Shown: positions 7,660 through 15,546 of the stretch, piece by piece
Numbering within the stretch: position 1 is the first letter of the stretch
How the letters are laid out: each line of letters starts with the position of its first letter
Assembly (NCBI RefSeq): GCF_000430505.1
Contig: NZ_KE387153.1
Location: forward strand, 234,542 to 298,541
Direction: 5' to 3'
Source of the DNA: Eisenibacter elegans DSM 3317
Lineage (GTDB): Bacteria; Bacteroidota; Bacteroidia; Cytophagales; Microscillaceae
DNA length: 64,000 nt
Program-made: the position numbers and the translations under genes
Notes under the pieces: model-generated
The model's input: the letters and a program-made list of their open reading frames with translations, nothing else
Databases searched by the model: none
What the model was told of the DNA's origin: nothing

Positions 7660-8124
7660 CTAGTCGTTAGCCGGAACAAGTCGTTGGGTAACCTCGGGTC
7701 TGTCTTGCTCGTGTATGATTAGCTCATCTTTGGTAATCGATACTACATTGAGGATTGTCTCCTCCCCATCTGGGGACGAAAGCGTTAGGGTTTTGCCATC
7801 GGCACTGAGCGTCCAATGTCCTGTAGAATCCTCTTCATCTCCACCGCCGGTATTGATGACCGTGCCATCAGCCTTAAACTCTAGGCGGATAGCATCCATC
7901 ATTCCGAGCATCATGTCTACAAAAAGCTTTCCTTGCTCTATTTCCTCCTCCGAGGCTCCTTCTTTTCTCATATCCTCTAGCACCATCTTACGCAGGTGCT
8001 CAATGTCAAATTTCCATTTGCGTACCAAAAGCTTCCGTGGGTCATTGTTGGTATCTGCCACTATAAAACTCATGCCCATAAAGGCAAAAGCTAGGAGTAC
8101 TGTCAACTTCTGAAGTGTTTTCAT
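7660..8124 (-). CDS. Secreted lipocalin-like protein
   Basis: The 154-residue product starts with a signal peptide (KLTVLLAFAFMGMSFIVAD) with likely cleavage near residue 24. The mature part has a helical stretch with many acidic residues, then beta segments typical of small bacterial lipocalin-like domains: AIRLEFKADGTVINTGG, STGHWTLSADGKTLTLSS, TILNVVSITKDELII. The W-x-L-S-x-D-G-K-T-L pattern is common in Bacteroidota lipocalin-like/DUF4923-type proteins. It is probably periplasmic, with ligand unknown. It is a single gene; upstream (8125-8197) only an AT-rich leader is visible. Confidence 0.7.
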   Translation of the reverse strand: MKTLQKLTVLLAFAFMGMSFIVADTNNDPRKLLVRKWKFDIEHLRKMVLEDMRKEGASEEEIEQGKLFVDMMLGMMDAIRLEFKADGTVINTGGGDEEDSTGHWTLSADGKTLTLSSPDGEETILNVVSITKDELIIHEQDRPEVTQRLVPAND

Positions 8125-8197
8125 AAAATGAGTTGTGAATTGTGAATAATAAAAGGGTTTGGGGCTTATTTAACTCAAACGCAGGTCAAATGCATAA

Positions 8198-8250
8198 GTT
8201 ATACTGAGATTGACTTTGAGGATTCACTAGCGCTGATTTTCTTGAACCAA
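8198..8250 (+). repeat. AT-rich dispersed repeat (second family), copy
   Basis: It contains TATACTGAGATTGAC, TGAGGATTCAC and TGATTTTCTTGA in the same order as the copies at 33183 and 34350. It is degenerate and has no ORF. Confidence 0.5.
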
Positions 8251-8267
8251 TAAATCTTGGTGTAGGG

Positions 8268-8930
8268 TTAGCGTCGTAATTGTGCGATATGCATGAGTGT
8301 GTCATGATGCAAGTCGTGTTTTCCCTCAAAAGTATGGGTATCAAACTGTAGACCTGCCTCAGCTAGTTGATTGATATGGGTTTGAAAATTGGCTTCTGTA
8401 AAAAACTCATCCTGTAGCCCATAAACAATATCAATCGCTTGTGTTTTCCAGTTATGTCCGAGGACTTCATAATCTAGCTCTGTTGGGAAAGTGCCTGCCC
8501 AGGCAGTCAGATGATGAAACTGAACATGGCCATTGGCAGCCCATCGCACAGCAGTTGCTACGCCTTGCGAAAAGCCTAATATGTGTATTTGCAGTGTTTG
8601 GGGCTGCGGATGTTGAGCAAGTATATGGTTATAGAGTTGGTTGAGATAGGCGATATAATCTTCGATTTCGTGAAGGCGATCTTCCTTGGTCATCCAAGTA
8701 GCCCCTACCCTTCCGTTGAAGGCACTCTGATAAAACCTTGAGAGTGCTTCTGGAGCAATGATGACGGTTGATGCGTCTGCAATACTGGCAAACTTTGGGG
8801 CAAAGTATGCCCCTAATTGGCCATATCCGTGGCAGACAAACCAAAGTTGCTGGGTTTGGGCGCTGATATCAGCGCTTTGGTAATAACGTGCTGTGCGCTG
8901 TACCTTGAGGTGTTGTTCTGAGAAGCTCAT
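8268..8930 (-). CDS. Alpha/beta-hydrolase (phospholipase/carboxylesterase type)
   Basis: The product has 220 residues if the ATG at 8928-8930 is used. The open frame continues to 9053, but that part overlaps the next gene and is unlike the family. Signatures are WFVCHGYGQLG (oxyanion region, about 29-39), the nucleophile GFSQG (about 128-132), the acid in YGLQDEF and the His in GKHDLHHD near the end. There is no signal peptide. This pattern matches the YpfH/phospholipase-carboxylesterase group acting on small esters or lysophospholipids; the substrate is not predictable. It is transcribed leftward behind the secreted paralogue at 9022. Confidence 0.8.
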   Translation of the reverse strand: MSFSEQHLKVQRTARYYQSADISAQTQQLWFVCHGYGQLGAYFAPKFASIADASTVIIAPEALSRFYQSAFNGRVGATWMTKEDRLHEIEDYIAYLNQLYNHILAQHPQPQTLQIHILGFSQGVATAVRWAANGHVQFHHLTAWAGTFPTELDYEVLGHNWKTQAIDIVYGLQDEFFTEANFQTHINQLAEAGLQFDTHTFEGKHDLHHDTLMHIAQLRR

Positions 8931-9021
8931 TGCCGATATGATCGCGTAGGTTAGACAACAAAAGGCATTCAAAGCACTTGTTGTGTCTTGAATGCCTCTT
9001 ATGTTTTTGGTATGGGTGCGC

Positions 9022-9807
9022 TTATGCGATGATGCGTTCACGCATAGCCACAATGCTATTGATTACGCCGTCAAGGTCATCAAGCGTAACCTCTCCTTTG
9101 CTTTCTAGCATTTGGAAGGCGGCATCTAGTTTGGTTTGGAGGCGTTTCAGGTCTGCCACAATTTCTTTCAAACCTTCTTTGTTGCCATACTCTTCTATGA
9201 CGGTCATCAGTTGGTCAAGCACGAATTTTTGCTCTGCTATTTTGATATTGAGCAGTTCGTTTTGGTTTTTCTCTGCTACACGGGCGGTGAGGTATACTGT
9301 TTCGAGCCAGCCGCCTACCAGCATCAAGATGGCTAGGTCTGATTGTTTGTTTTCGCGCAGGTGTCCGTTGATTTTTGAGAAACTGTCAGAAGTTTCGGAC
9401 AGCAAGAGGTTCAAGTCGTTGGATAGCGCTAGGCGTTGGATGGCTTCGAAGTTGATATATTCTCCTACTTTTAGGGTATTGGCCAATGATTTGACACAGT
9501 TGAGATACTGTAGTGCATCTGGTTTCTTATAGATAGTGGTGTATCCCAAGTCCGTACTGTATACTCCTAGGTTTAGGGCTTGTTTGTATCCTGAGCTATA
9601 AGAGCCTAGGTTAGACACCGAAGAGAGCATCGCACCGTTGTATTCGATGCCGATTTCTTTGATAAGCACTGAGATTTCTACCGGCGAGGGCATCGATTGA
9701 ATAATCATTTCGAGCAGCTCTTCTTTGCTGTCTTGGGCTTGGATATTTGTATAAGGTAAGCAAGCTATCAGACAAATTAGAATTAGGTACAGAGGTGATT
9801 TTCTCAT
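9022..9807 (-). CDS. Secreted protein of unknown family (paralogue A)
   Basis: The product has 261 residues with a signal peptide (YLILICLIACLPYTNIQAQ, cleavage near residue 25). The mature domain is all-helical by eye and shares clear motifs with the lipoprotein at 10194-11162: SPVEISVLIKEIGIEY versus SPLEISFLIKDLGIKY, KQALNLGVYSTDLGY versus KQALNLGIYSTDLGY, GGWLETVYL versus GGWLEALYL, and a shared E-Q-K-x-x-L-D-Q-L. I do not recognise a named domain. It sits at the distal end of the CheR-to-ABC-transporter block, so a role in or near the envelope linked to that system is inferred from position. Confidence 0.75.
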   Translation of the reverse strand: MRKSPLYLILICLIACLPYTNIQAQDSKEELLEMIIQSMPSPVEISVLIKEIGIEYNGAMLSSVSNLGSYSSGYKQALNLGVYSTDLGYTTIYKKPDALQYLNCVKSLANTLKVGEYINFEAIQRLALSNDLNLLLSETSDSFSKINGHLRENKQSDLAILMLVGGWLETVYLTARVAEKNQNELLNIKIAEQKFVLDQLMTVIEEYGNKEGLKEIVADLKRLQTKLDAAFQMLESKGEVTLDDLDGVINSIVAMRERIIA

Positions 9808-10140
9808 AGGAAGTGATAATTTTAGCGTGGCTATATTAAGTTGAGCCGGTGTTATTTTGACTTACGTTGCAAGTTTCATACCAAGCTACCCTGCTATTGG
9901 GCTTTGTTGGTTCAAAGACACAAGAGGGGTTCGGTGCAAAAGCCCGATTATTTAACGTAAGCTCTTGGGGTATAGTTATATTGGTGTAGTATATTGGGCA
10001 AAATAAATCTATTGATGATGGTATGGCTCGTTGATAGTTTGATGTTGAGGTATTTGATATTCAGCCAAAGTTACAGACTCAAGGCCAATTTTCCAAGGTG
10101 CGGGGCGGGGAGTTGATTTTCTGTGTTAGGGTTTATGCGC
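9808..10140. other. Intergenic region between the paralogues, no gene seen
   Basis: About 330 bases with no convincing ORF on either strand. It contains an 8-bp inverted repeat (CTTACGTT near 9861 and AACGTAAG near 9955), a possible operator or leader structure. It presumably holds a promoter for paralogue A, but no good TAnnTTTG box is visible. Confidence 0.4.
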
Positions 10141-10173
10141 AAAAGCCCCAGCAGATTACTGCCGGGGCTTTTG
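10141..10173 (-). terminator. Terminator after the paralogue B lipoprotein gene
   Basis: AAAAGCCCCAGCAG and CTGCCGGGGCTTTT form a strong hairpin 21 bases past the stop at 10194. The flanking T runs on both strands suit termination in either direction. Confidence 0.8.
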
Positions 10174-10193
10174 TTTGTTCAATCTATGAGCGA

Positions 10194-11162
10194 TTATTCT
10201 GTGATTTTAGCTCTAATTTCTTTAGATTTTGCCAAGATGTCTTCCAAATCTTTAGACGTAAACTTGATTTTGCTGGTGGCTTGGTCTTCTACAATGAGGA
10301 TGCCTTCTTGTTCTTTTGTAGAAGCCTCTTCGTATACGAAGGTGATTTCTACACGGTTATAAATTTTTTGCAGCTCAATGAGGTCATTACGCAAGTCTTT
10401 AATCTTGGGGAATTCTTCTTCGTAGAAAGAGAGGAGGAGAAGGAGTTGATCCAAGATAATTTTTTGCTCTCCGATGCGGTTATTGAGCAAGTCATTGGGG
10501 CTGCGTTTGGCAATTTCGCAAGTCAGGTACAGCGCTTCGAGCCAGCCACCAGTCAAAATGAGGATGGTTTGGTCGGCACGATCTTTTTTCTGAAGGTGCT
10601 CATTGATGCGTTCAAGGCTTGTGTTGGTTACGAGCAATAGCGAGTCAAGGTTGTTGCTATTGGTAGCTAGATCTTTCAAGGTGTTGAAGTCAAAATAGTC
10701 TCCTATTTTGAGGCCATCCGTCATAATTTTGACCGCAGTGAGGTATTGTAGCGCGTCATTGGTTTGGCCGTAGATGTTGGCATAGCCAAGGTCAGTACTA
10801 TAGATTCCTAGGTTGAGCGCTTGTTTGAAAGAAGTATTGTAGTCATTGGCTTTTTCTGTTGTATTGAGCAGGCCTCTGTCATACTTAATCCCTAAGTCCT
10901 TGATTAGGAAAGAGATTTCGAGCGGCGAGGGGATAGAGCGTACAATATCGCCCAATACCTCTTTTGAGAATGGCGGTGCGCTTGAGTTATCATCTTTACT
11001 AACCTCTTGATTGTCTTCATCTCCGGTGAGCAATGAGCCTCCTTTGGGTTTTTTGTTGCCCCCACAACTGAGCAGTAGTGTGGCTGCACAAGTAAAAATC
11101 ACGAGGGTACGGAGCGAAGTTGGGGAAAAAATAGCAAACAGGCGCATTGGGGTAGTGTTCAT
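10194..11162 (-). CDS. Lipoprotein of unknown family (paralogue B)
   Basis: The 322-residue product has a type II signal peptide: a hydrophobic stretch and then LLLSC-GG, so Cys33 would be lipidated. Next comes a Lys/Gly and Ser/Asp-rich linker, then the same helical domain as paralogue A (about residues 80-260) and a C-terminal extension with a coiled-coil-like end. It lies 33 bases downstream of the ABC transporter stop and is therefore likely co-transcribed with it. Two tandem paralogues, one secreted and one lipid-anchored, suggest accessory envelope parts for the transporter. Function unknown. Confidence 0.78.
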   Translation of the reverse strand: MNTTPMRLFAIFSPTSLRTLVIFTCAATLLLSCGGNKKPKGGSLLTGDEDNQEVSKDDNSSAPPFSKEVLGDIVRSIPSPLEISFLIKDLGIKYDRGLLNTTEKANDYNTSFKQALNLGIYSTDLGYANIYGQTNDALQYLTAVKIMTDGLKIGDYFDFNTLKDLATNSNNLDSLLLVTNTSLERINEHLQKKDRADQTILILTGGWLEALYLTCEIAKRSPNDLLNNRIGEQKIILDQLLLLLSFYEEEFPKIKDLRNDLIELQKIYNRVEITFVYEEASTKEQEGILIVEDQATSKIKFTSKDLEDILAKSKEIRAKITE

Positions 11163-11195
11163 ATGTTGTGTGATTTTTATTGATTCGTAGTAAAG

Positions 11196-14100
11196 TTAAG
11201 ATTTAAGAGAACCTAATCTACTGAAAATGTTGAATATACGCTTGAATACGTCGAAATACAGCGTAAGATACAAAACAAATGTCAAAAGCCAAATAACAAA
11301 GAGGTTATAGTAGTAGGTGTCAATCCAACGCCCGGCAAAATGTTTGGTTGGAGCGAAGAAGTGTGCGGAATAGTCGAACCAATTGATGGGGTTTTTGGGC
11401 TCGTGAAAGACGGGATAAATCCTTTGGATTAGCCGGCCTCTGTGCTCAATGAAGGGTTGGCCTTGGATAGCCACCTCTTCCTTTTTCATCATCAAGGAGA
11501 GTTGATTATTGTGGTACTGCTCTTTGATTTTGGGGTATTTAGGGTCTTGTGCCTCAAATTTCTCGTATACCTTCTCACGTTCTCGGGCGGCCTTGTTTTC
11601 TTGTTCGGTCGCATCATCATTGACCTTATCGAGGTAGGTGTTGAGTTTGTCAGCCACGCCTTCATTGAAGCGCGAAGTAGTAAGCTCTTCGGCTATTTTG
11701 ATGTTTTTGGCAAATTTATGGTAGCGTTTTTCATCGCTAATCTCATTGCGCAGCAATGACAAATCATCTTCGATGACCTTCATGACAGAGTCGTTTTTGT
11801 CATCAAGGTGGTAGTTTTCGACTAGGCGGTCTACTTTTTCGCGTAGGGCAGGAACCCAATATTTTTGTTTTACGCGATAGTAGTTTTCTGTCTTCTCGAT
11901 TTGGTAATAGTCTTCGTTATAGTAGTTGTCTTTGAATTGTTTGACTGTCATTGCTTCAAAAGCCCAACGCGAAACCATAATGTCGGCCACAGGGGGGACT
12001 TTGCCTTTGAGGGTGATATTGTCGTTCATTTTGTCGTAGCTAAAAATCATTCCGCTCAAAATCATCTGCGGAATCAGCAGCAGCGGGATGGTGATATAGA
12101 TAGTTACGACGGAGTTGAAGGTCGACGAAATGTTCAGCCCCAACACATTAGCAAAACAAGACACGGAGAACAGTATTATCCAGTAATTGAGCAGTTCGCC
12201 TTTGATTTCGAGAATGGCGTTGCCTACCACCACGAAAGTCAGGGTTTGAATTGCTGAGAGAGTAAAGAGAATAATCAGTTTGGAGCAAAGATAGGAGGCT
12301 TTGCTGAGGTTGAGGAATTTTTCGCGTTTTTGAATTTTGCGGTCTTTGATAATCTCTTCCGCGCTGACAGTCAAGCCCATAAAGAGCGCAATAATGACAC
12401 ATATCAGGATATAAGCCGGAATATTGTCATTGAACATAAAGGTATATTTCCCTTCGACCTTGGGGTCGTTTTGGAAGCGAATCACAAAGGCCATCAGCAG
12501 CGCCAAAATTGGGGCTTCGAGTAAGTTGATGAGCAGGTACTGGGTGTTGCCGACCTTGGCCAAGAAGTCGCGAATGGTAAAGATTGTTGTCTGTACAAAC
12601 AAGTTGGGCAACTTGAGCGACGATGGTGGCGGCTCTTCAATCACTTCGACCTTCTCTTGTTGGAAGTTTGCCTTATAGTGTTCGTTCCACTGTTGAGGAG
12701 TGATTTTGCGTTTATTGGTATATTGGCCGTATTCGTTTACTACTTGATCTTCAATGATGTTGAAGATTTGTTCGGGATTGAGGTTGCGCCGGTCGCCTTC
12801 TACTTGGTTGGCGGTTTTTTTGAAGTATGGGATTGCTTCGAGGGGGTCACCATAATAGATTGGGTAGCCGCCTTGGTCGAGGATGATCATTCGGTCAAAC
12901 ATCTTGTAGATGTCTAACGAGGGCTGGTGAATGACCACAAAGATGAGTTTGCCTTTGAGGGAAATCTCTTTGAGCAAATCGACTACGTTTTCGGAGTCGC
13001 GTGAGGAGAGGCCGGAGGTAGGCTCGTCCACAAACATCACTGCGGGCTCTCGGATAAGCTCTAGGGCGATATTGAGGCGTTTGCGTTGGCCTCCACTAAT
13101 TTTTTTGTTGAGGGGGTTGCCTACTTTGAGGTGCCGGATGTGGTCTAGGCCGAGGCTTGTGAGTACACTGACTACACGCTCGTCTATTTCGGCCTCATTG
13201 AGGTCGTTGAAGCAAAGTTTGGCGTTGTAATAGAGGTTTTGGTATACGGTCAATTCTTCGATAAGCAAGTCATCTTGGGCTACGTAGCCAATTACGCCTT
13301 CTATTGCATCCTTATCCTTATGAATATCAATGTTGTTGATGAGTACTTCGCCCTTGGAGGGGGTTTCGAGGCCAGCCAATACGTTGAGCAAGGTGGTTTT
13401 GCCCGCGCCACTACCGCCCATAATCCCGACGAGGCGGCCTTGTGTCTCGCTGATAGAAACTCCTCTGAGGCCGAGGTTGCCAGCCGGAAAGGTAAACTCA
13501 ATTTCTTCGGCAATAAAAGAAAGTTTGGTTTCTTGGAGATTTTCCAAGAAAATAGCTGTTATATCGCTGTAATAGAGCGCCTTGCCTTGTCCGGTTTTGA
13601 TAGCGCTCCCGCGAGAATATAGGTATACTTGATAGGGCTTAATGGGGAAGCCGTTGAGCAGTATTTCTTCTTCTTGGCAGTGATGCTTTACAAATAGCAT
13701 ATCAGCGCTGCGCACCCACAAGAAGATGACTTCGCCGTCGAGTTTTTCGAGCTGTAAGGTTTTGGCTTCGGGGTTGCTAAGCTGGGCATTGAGGTTGCTA
13801 CTCACAATCAAGATGTCCTTGAAGCTCATCTGGCTTGTTTCGCGATTGATTACATAGCTTTCAATGGCCTTGTATTCGTCTCCGGCGATGTTAAAGGCTT
13901 TGGAGACTGTATCGATGATTTCACGGCGTTGGTCTGTAAATTCTCCGTCGGTAGCAATGAGTTCGAGCAGTTTGGTCAAGATGACGACCTTTTGGCCTTG
14001 GGCGAGGTTTTGGTTAATCTCACGACAATATTTCAAGATTTTGACTGATTCGCGCATTGTGATGCGGTCTGGCCCCGGATTGCCATAGTCCGCTACTTCG

Positions 14101-14255
14101 TCATACAGTTGGGTATAAGTATGAATAGAGTTTTGATCAAGGTGTTCTTTGAAGTACGTAATGACAAAGTCTCTTTCGATTTGGGTGGCTCCCCCATCTT
14201 GCTTAGAGATGATCCCGAACAAACGGGTAAGGGCATCTAATATATTTTCGCTCAT
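11196..14255 (-). CDS. TerB/FHA-like/ABCG-type ABC transporter (ATPase and permease fused)
   Basis: The 1019-residue product is built as follows. A TerB-like helical domain spans about 1-140 (with LLELIATDGEFTDQRREII). An FHA-like beta domain spans about 165-250. The ABC ATPase spans about 255-475, with Walker A GGSGAGKTT (280-288), signature ISGGQRKR (386) and Walker B VMFVDEPTSGL (406). Five membrane helices lie between about 575 and 738. A very long hydrophilic, coiled-coil-rich loop (about 740-980) and a final helix (982-1002) follow. The ATPase-then-permease order and the H-loop region IHQPS are typical of ABCG/White-type half transporters, usually exporters. The TerB and FHA-like front end suggests control by phosphorylation or protein partners. 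It lies directly downstream of siaC, separated by a hairpin. Confidence 0.85.
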   Translation of the reverse strand: MSENILDALTRLFGIISKQDGGATQIERDFVITYFKEHLDQNSIHTYTQLYDEVADYGNPGPDRITMRESVKILKYCREINQNLAQGQKVVILTKLLELIATDGEFTDQRREIIDTVSKAFNIAGDEYKAIESYVINRETSQMSFKDILIVSSNLNAQLSNPEAKTLQLEKLDGEVIFLWVRSADMLFVKHHCQEEEILLNGFPIKPYQVYLYSRGSAIKTGQGKALYYSDITAIFLENLQETKLSFIAEEIEFTFPAGNLGLRGVSISETQGRLVGIMGGSGAGKTTLLNVLAGLETPSKGEVLINNIDIHKDKDAIEGVIGYVAQDDLLIEELTVYQNLYYNAKLCFNDLNEAEIDERVVSVLTSLGLDHIRHLKVGNPLNKKISGGQRKRLNIALELIREPAVMFVDEPTSGLSSRDSENVVDLLKEISLKGKLIFVVIHQPSLDIYKMFDRMIILDQGGYPIYYGDPLEAIPYFKKTANQVEGDRRNLNPEQIFNIIEDQVVNEYGQYTNKRKITPQQWNEHYKANFQQEKVEVIEEPPPSSLKLPNLFVQTTIFTIRDFLAKVGNTQYLLINLLEAPILALLMAFVIRFQNDPKVEGKYTFMFNDNIPAYILICVIIALFMGLTVSAEEIIKDRKIQKREKFLNLSKASYLCSKLIILFTLSAIQTLTFVVVGNAILEIKGELLNYWIILFSVSCFANVLGLNISSTFNSVVTIYITIPLLLIPQMILSGMIFSYDKMNDNITLKGKVPPVADIMVSRWAFEAMTVKQFKDNYYNEDYYQIEKTENYYRVKQKYWVPALREKVDRLVENYHLDDKNDSVMKVIEDDLSLLRNEISDEKRYHKFAKNIKIAEELTTSRFNEGVADKLNTYLDKVNDDATEQENKAAREREKVYEKFEAQDPKYPKIKEQYHNNQLSLMMKKEEVAIQGQPFIEHRGRLIQRIYPVFHEPKNPINWFDYSAHFFAPTKHFAGRWIDTYYYNLFVIWLLTFVLYLTLYFDVFKRIFNIFSRLGSLKS

Positions 14256-14368
14256 ATGCTATGTGCTTCCTACGGGGTGTGTAACAACGCCGGGGTATAC
14301 GGTTACAGGCTCTCGCAATTTTTGTACTATTTTCGCTCTTTTTGTTGTTGGAGCCAAAATAAAAATAA

Positions 14369-14395
14369 CTTTACCCTTGGAGGGTAAGGGTAAAG
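14369..14395 (-). terminator. Terminator or attenuator between siaC and the ABC transporter gene
   Basis: CTTTACCCTT and AAGGGTAAAG form a 10-bp stem with a 7-base loop. On the minus strand it is followed by TTATTTTTATTTT. It may end siaBC transcripts or attenuate read-through into the transporter gene, whose start is 114 bases further on. Confidence 0.6.
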
Positions 14396-14426
14396 CCTGA
14401 GTTGGATTAGGGGTAAAGCCTAGGTT

Positions 14427-14789
14427 TTAGTAAGGCTTGAACTCGAAGGGTACTTCAACCAGCTCCGAAAACTCGGTACCGGCCTCTTGCATATCTTCGT
14501 CGTCTTCGTGATAATACCAAAGCACGCTAGTTCCTGTGATCCCTTCTAGCTTGGATAGAATATCCAAAATCAGTTTTGATGAAGCGGTGTTGAAATACTC
14601 CAGTTTGAAGATAAACACAGTTTCGGGGTTGGGTGATGAACCATACTCACCAAGCCATTGGAGAACGGGGTCATAAAACTCGGCTGCGTCTTCGGGCAGA
14701 GAACGACCTGAGATCTCAAAAATACCGTTATTCTTGTCCAGAATTATTTTTGGGGTGTCTTCTGTTCCTTCTGAATTGATTACGTCCAT
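14427..14789 (-). CDS. SiaC-family regulatory phosphoprotein (DUF1987)
   Basis: The 120-residue product fits DUF1987/SiaC over its full length: TPKIILDKNNGIFEISGRSLPEDAAEFY at the start and FKLEYFNTASSKLILDIL in the middle. The NTASS segment contains the Thr that matches the phosphorylated site of Pseudomonas SiaC. In Pseudomonas, SiaB phosphorylates and SiaA dephosphorylates SiaC, and the free form activates the diguanylate cyclase SiaD. Here no SiaD is adjacent; the next gene is the FHA-containing ABC transporter, so a different target is plausible. It follows siaB by 103 bases. Confidence 0.88.
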   Translation of the reverse strand: MDVINSEGTEDTPKIILDKNNGIFEISGRSLPEDAAEFYDPVLQWLGEYGSSPNPETVFIFKLEYFNTASSKLILDILSKLEGITGTSVLWYYHEDDEDMQEAGTEFSELVEVPFEFKPY

Positions 14790-14892
14790 AGTTTGTATTG
14801 TTTTAGTATTCTATTTAGACAAATGGTGATGCGGCAAACTGTTGCTATTCGATACGGCAATAATTGGCGGGTGATTTAGTCTTGCAATATTA

Positions 14893-15447
14893 CTAAGATT
14901 CTTTCCGTGGCACAACCGTTTTGAGCGAGAAAAACGAAATTTTATCGTTCATCGGCTCAAAGTCAAACTGTAGTTTCTCGCCTGATTTTCGGGCCATATC
15001 AATAAAGCCAAGCCCTGCGCCACCTTTGACATTGATTTCGCCAGTCTTGATGATTTCTTTGTATAAGGCTTTGAGGCCGTCTTTGTCGAGACTGTTGATA
15101 TGCTCGATTTTGTCTTGCAAAATTTTGACACGGTCGTTGGTTACCATATTCCCGGAGGTAATGGTATACACGTCTTCGTGCTTACCTACCATAAAGACGG
15201 CGTGATGCTGTTGCCCTTCTGCGTCTTCAAAGTCAATTTCGTTAGAGTATTTTACGATGTTTTGGAGGCACTCCACCATCACATTAAATACTTTGCGTTT
15301 GACGCTCGAATCTTCCCTCCCTGCATCCATGTTACGCTCTGCCATCGCAAGCACAGACTTGGTAATTTCTTGCGTAAACTCTCCTTCATATACGAGGATG
15401 AGGTTACGCTCGACCATTATCTTGTGCAGTTCATAGATGTACTTCAT
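14893..15447 (-). CDS. SiaB-family protein kinase (GHKL-like)
   Basis: The 184-residue product matches the SiaB family: YELHKIMVERNLILVYEGEFTQEI at the start, an N-box-like VFNVMVECLQNIVKYSNE (about 75-92, GHKL-type Asn) and a glycine-rich VKGGAGLGFIDMARKSG (about 140-156). The last fits the ATP-lid/G box. The predicted role is phosphorylation of the SiaC protein encoded next door. It is cytoplasmic. It lies 99 bases downstream of the SiaA-like phosphatase gene. Confidence 0.85.
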   Translation of the reverse strand: MKYIYELHKIMVERNLILVYEGEFTQEITKSVLAMAERNMDAGREDSSVKRKVFNVMVECLQNIVKYSNEIDFEDAEGQQHHAVFMVGKHEDVYTITSGNMVTNDRVKILQDKIEHINSLDKDGLKALYKEIIKTGEINVKGGAGLGFIDMARKSGEKLQFDFEPMNDKISFFSLKTVVPRKES

Positions 15448-15546
15448 ATGTTTTTACCGTATTAGCATTCATTAAGGAAAATCCTTAACTCAAATTGCAA
15501 GATGATTCAATATTATGATATTTTTCTGAAAAGTAATAGGGTTTCA

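Noticed and set aside
14369-14395. Riboswitch in the siaC-ABC intergenic region
   Set aside because: Only one simple stem with a T-rich tail is visible; no conserved aptamer motif was recognised.
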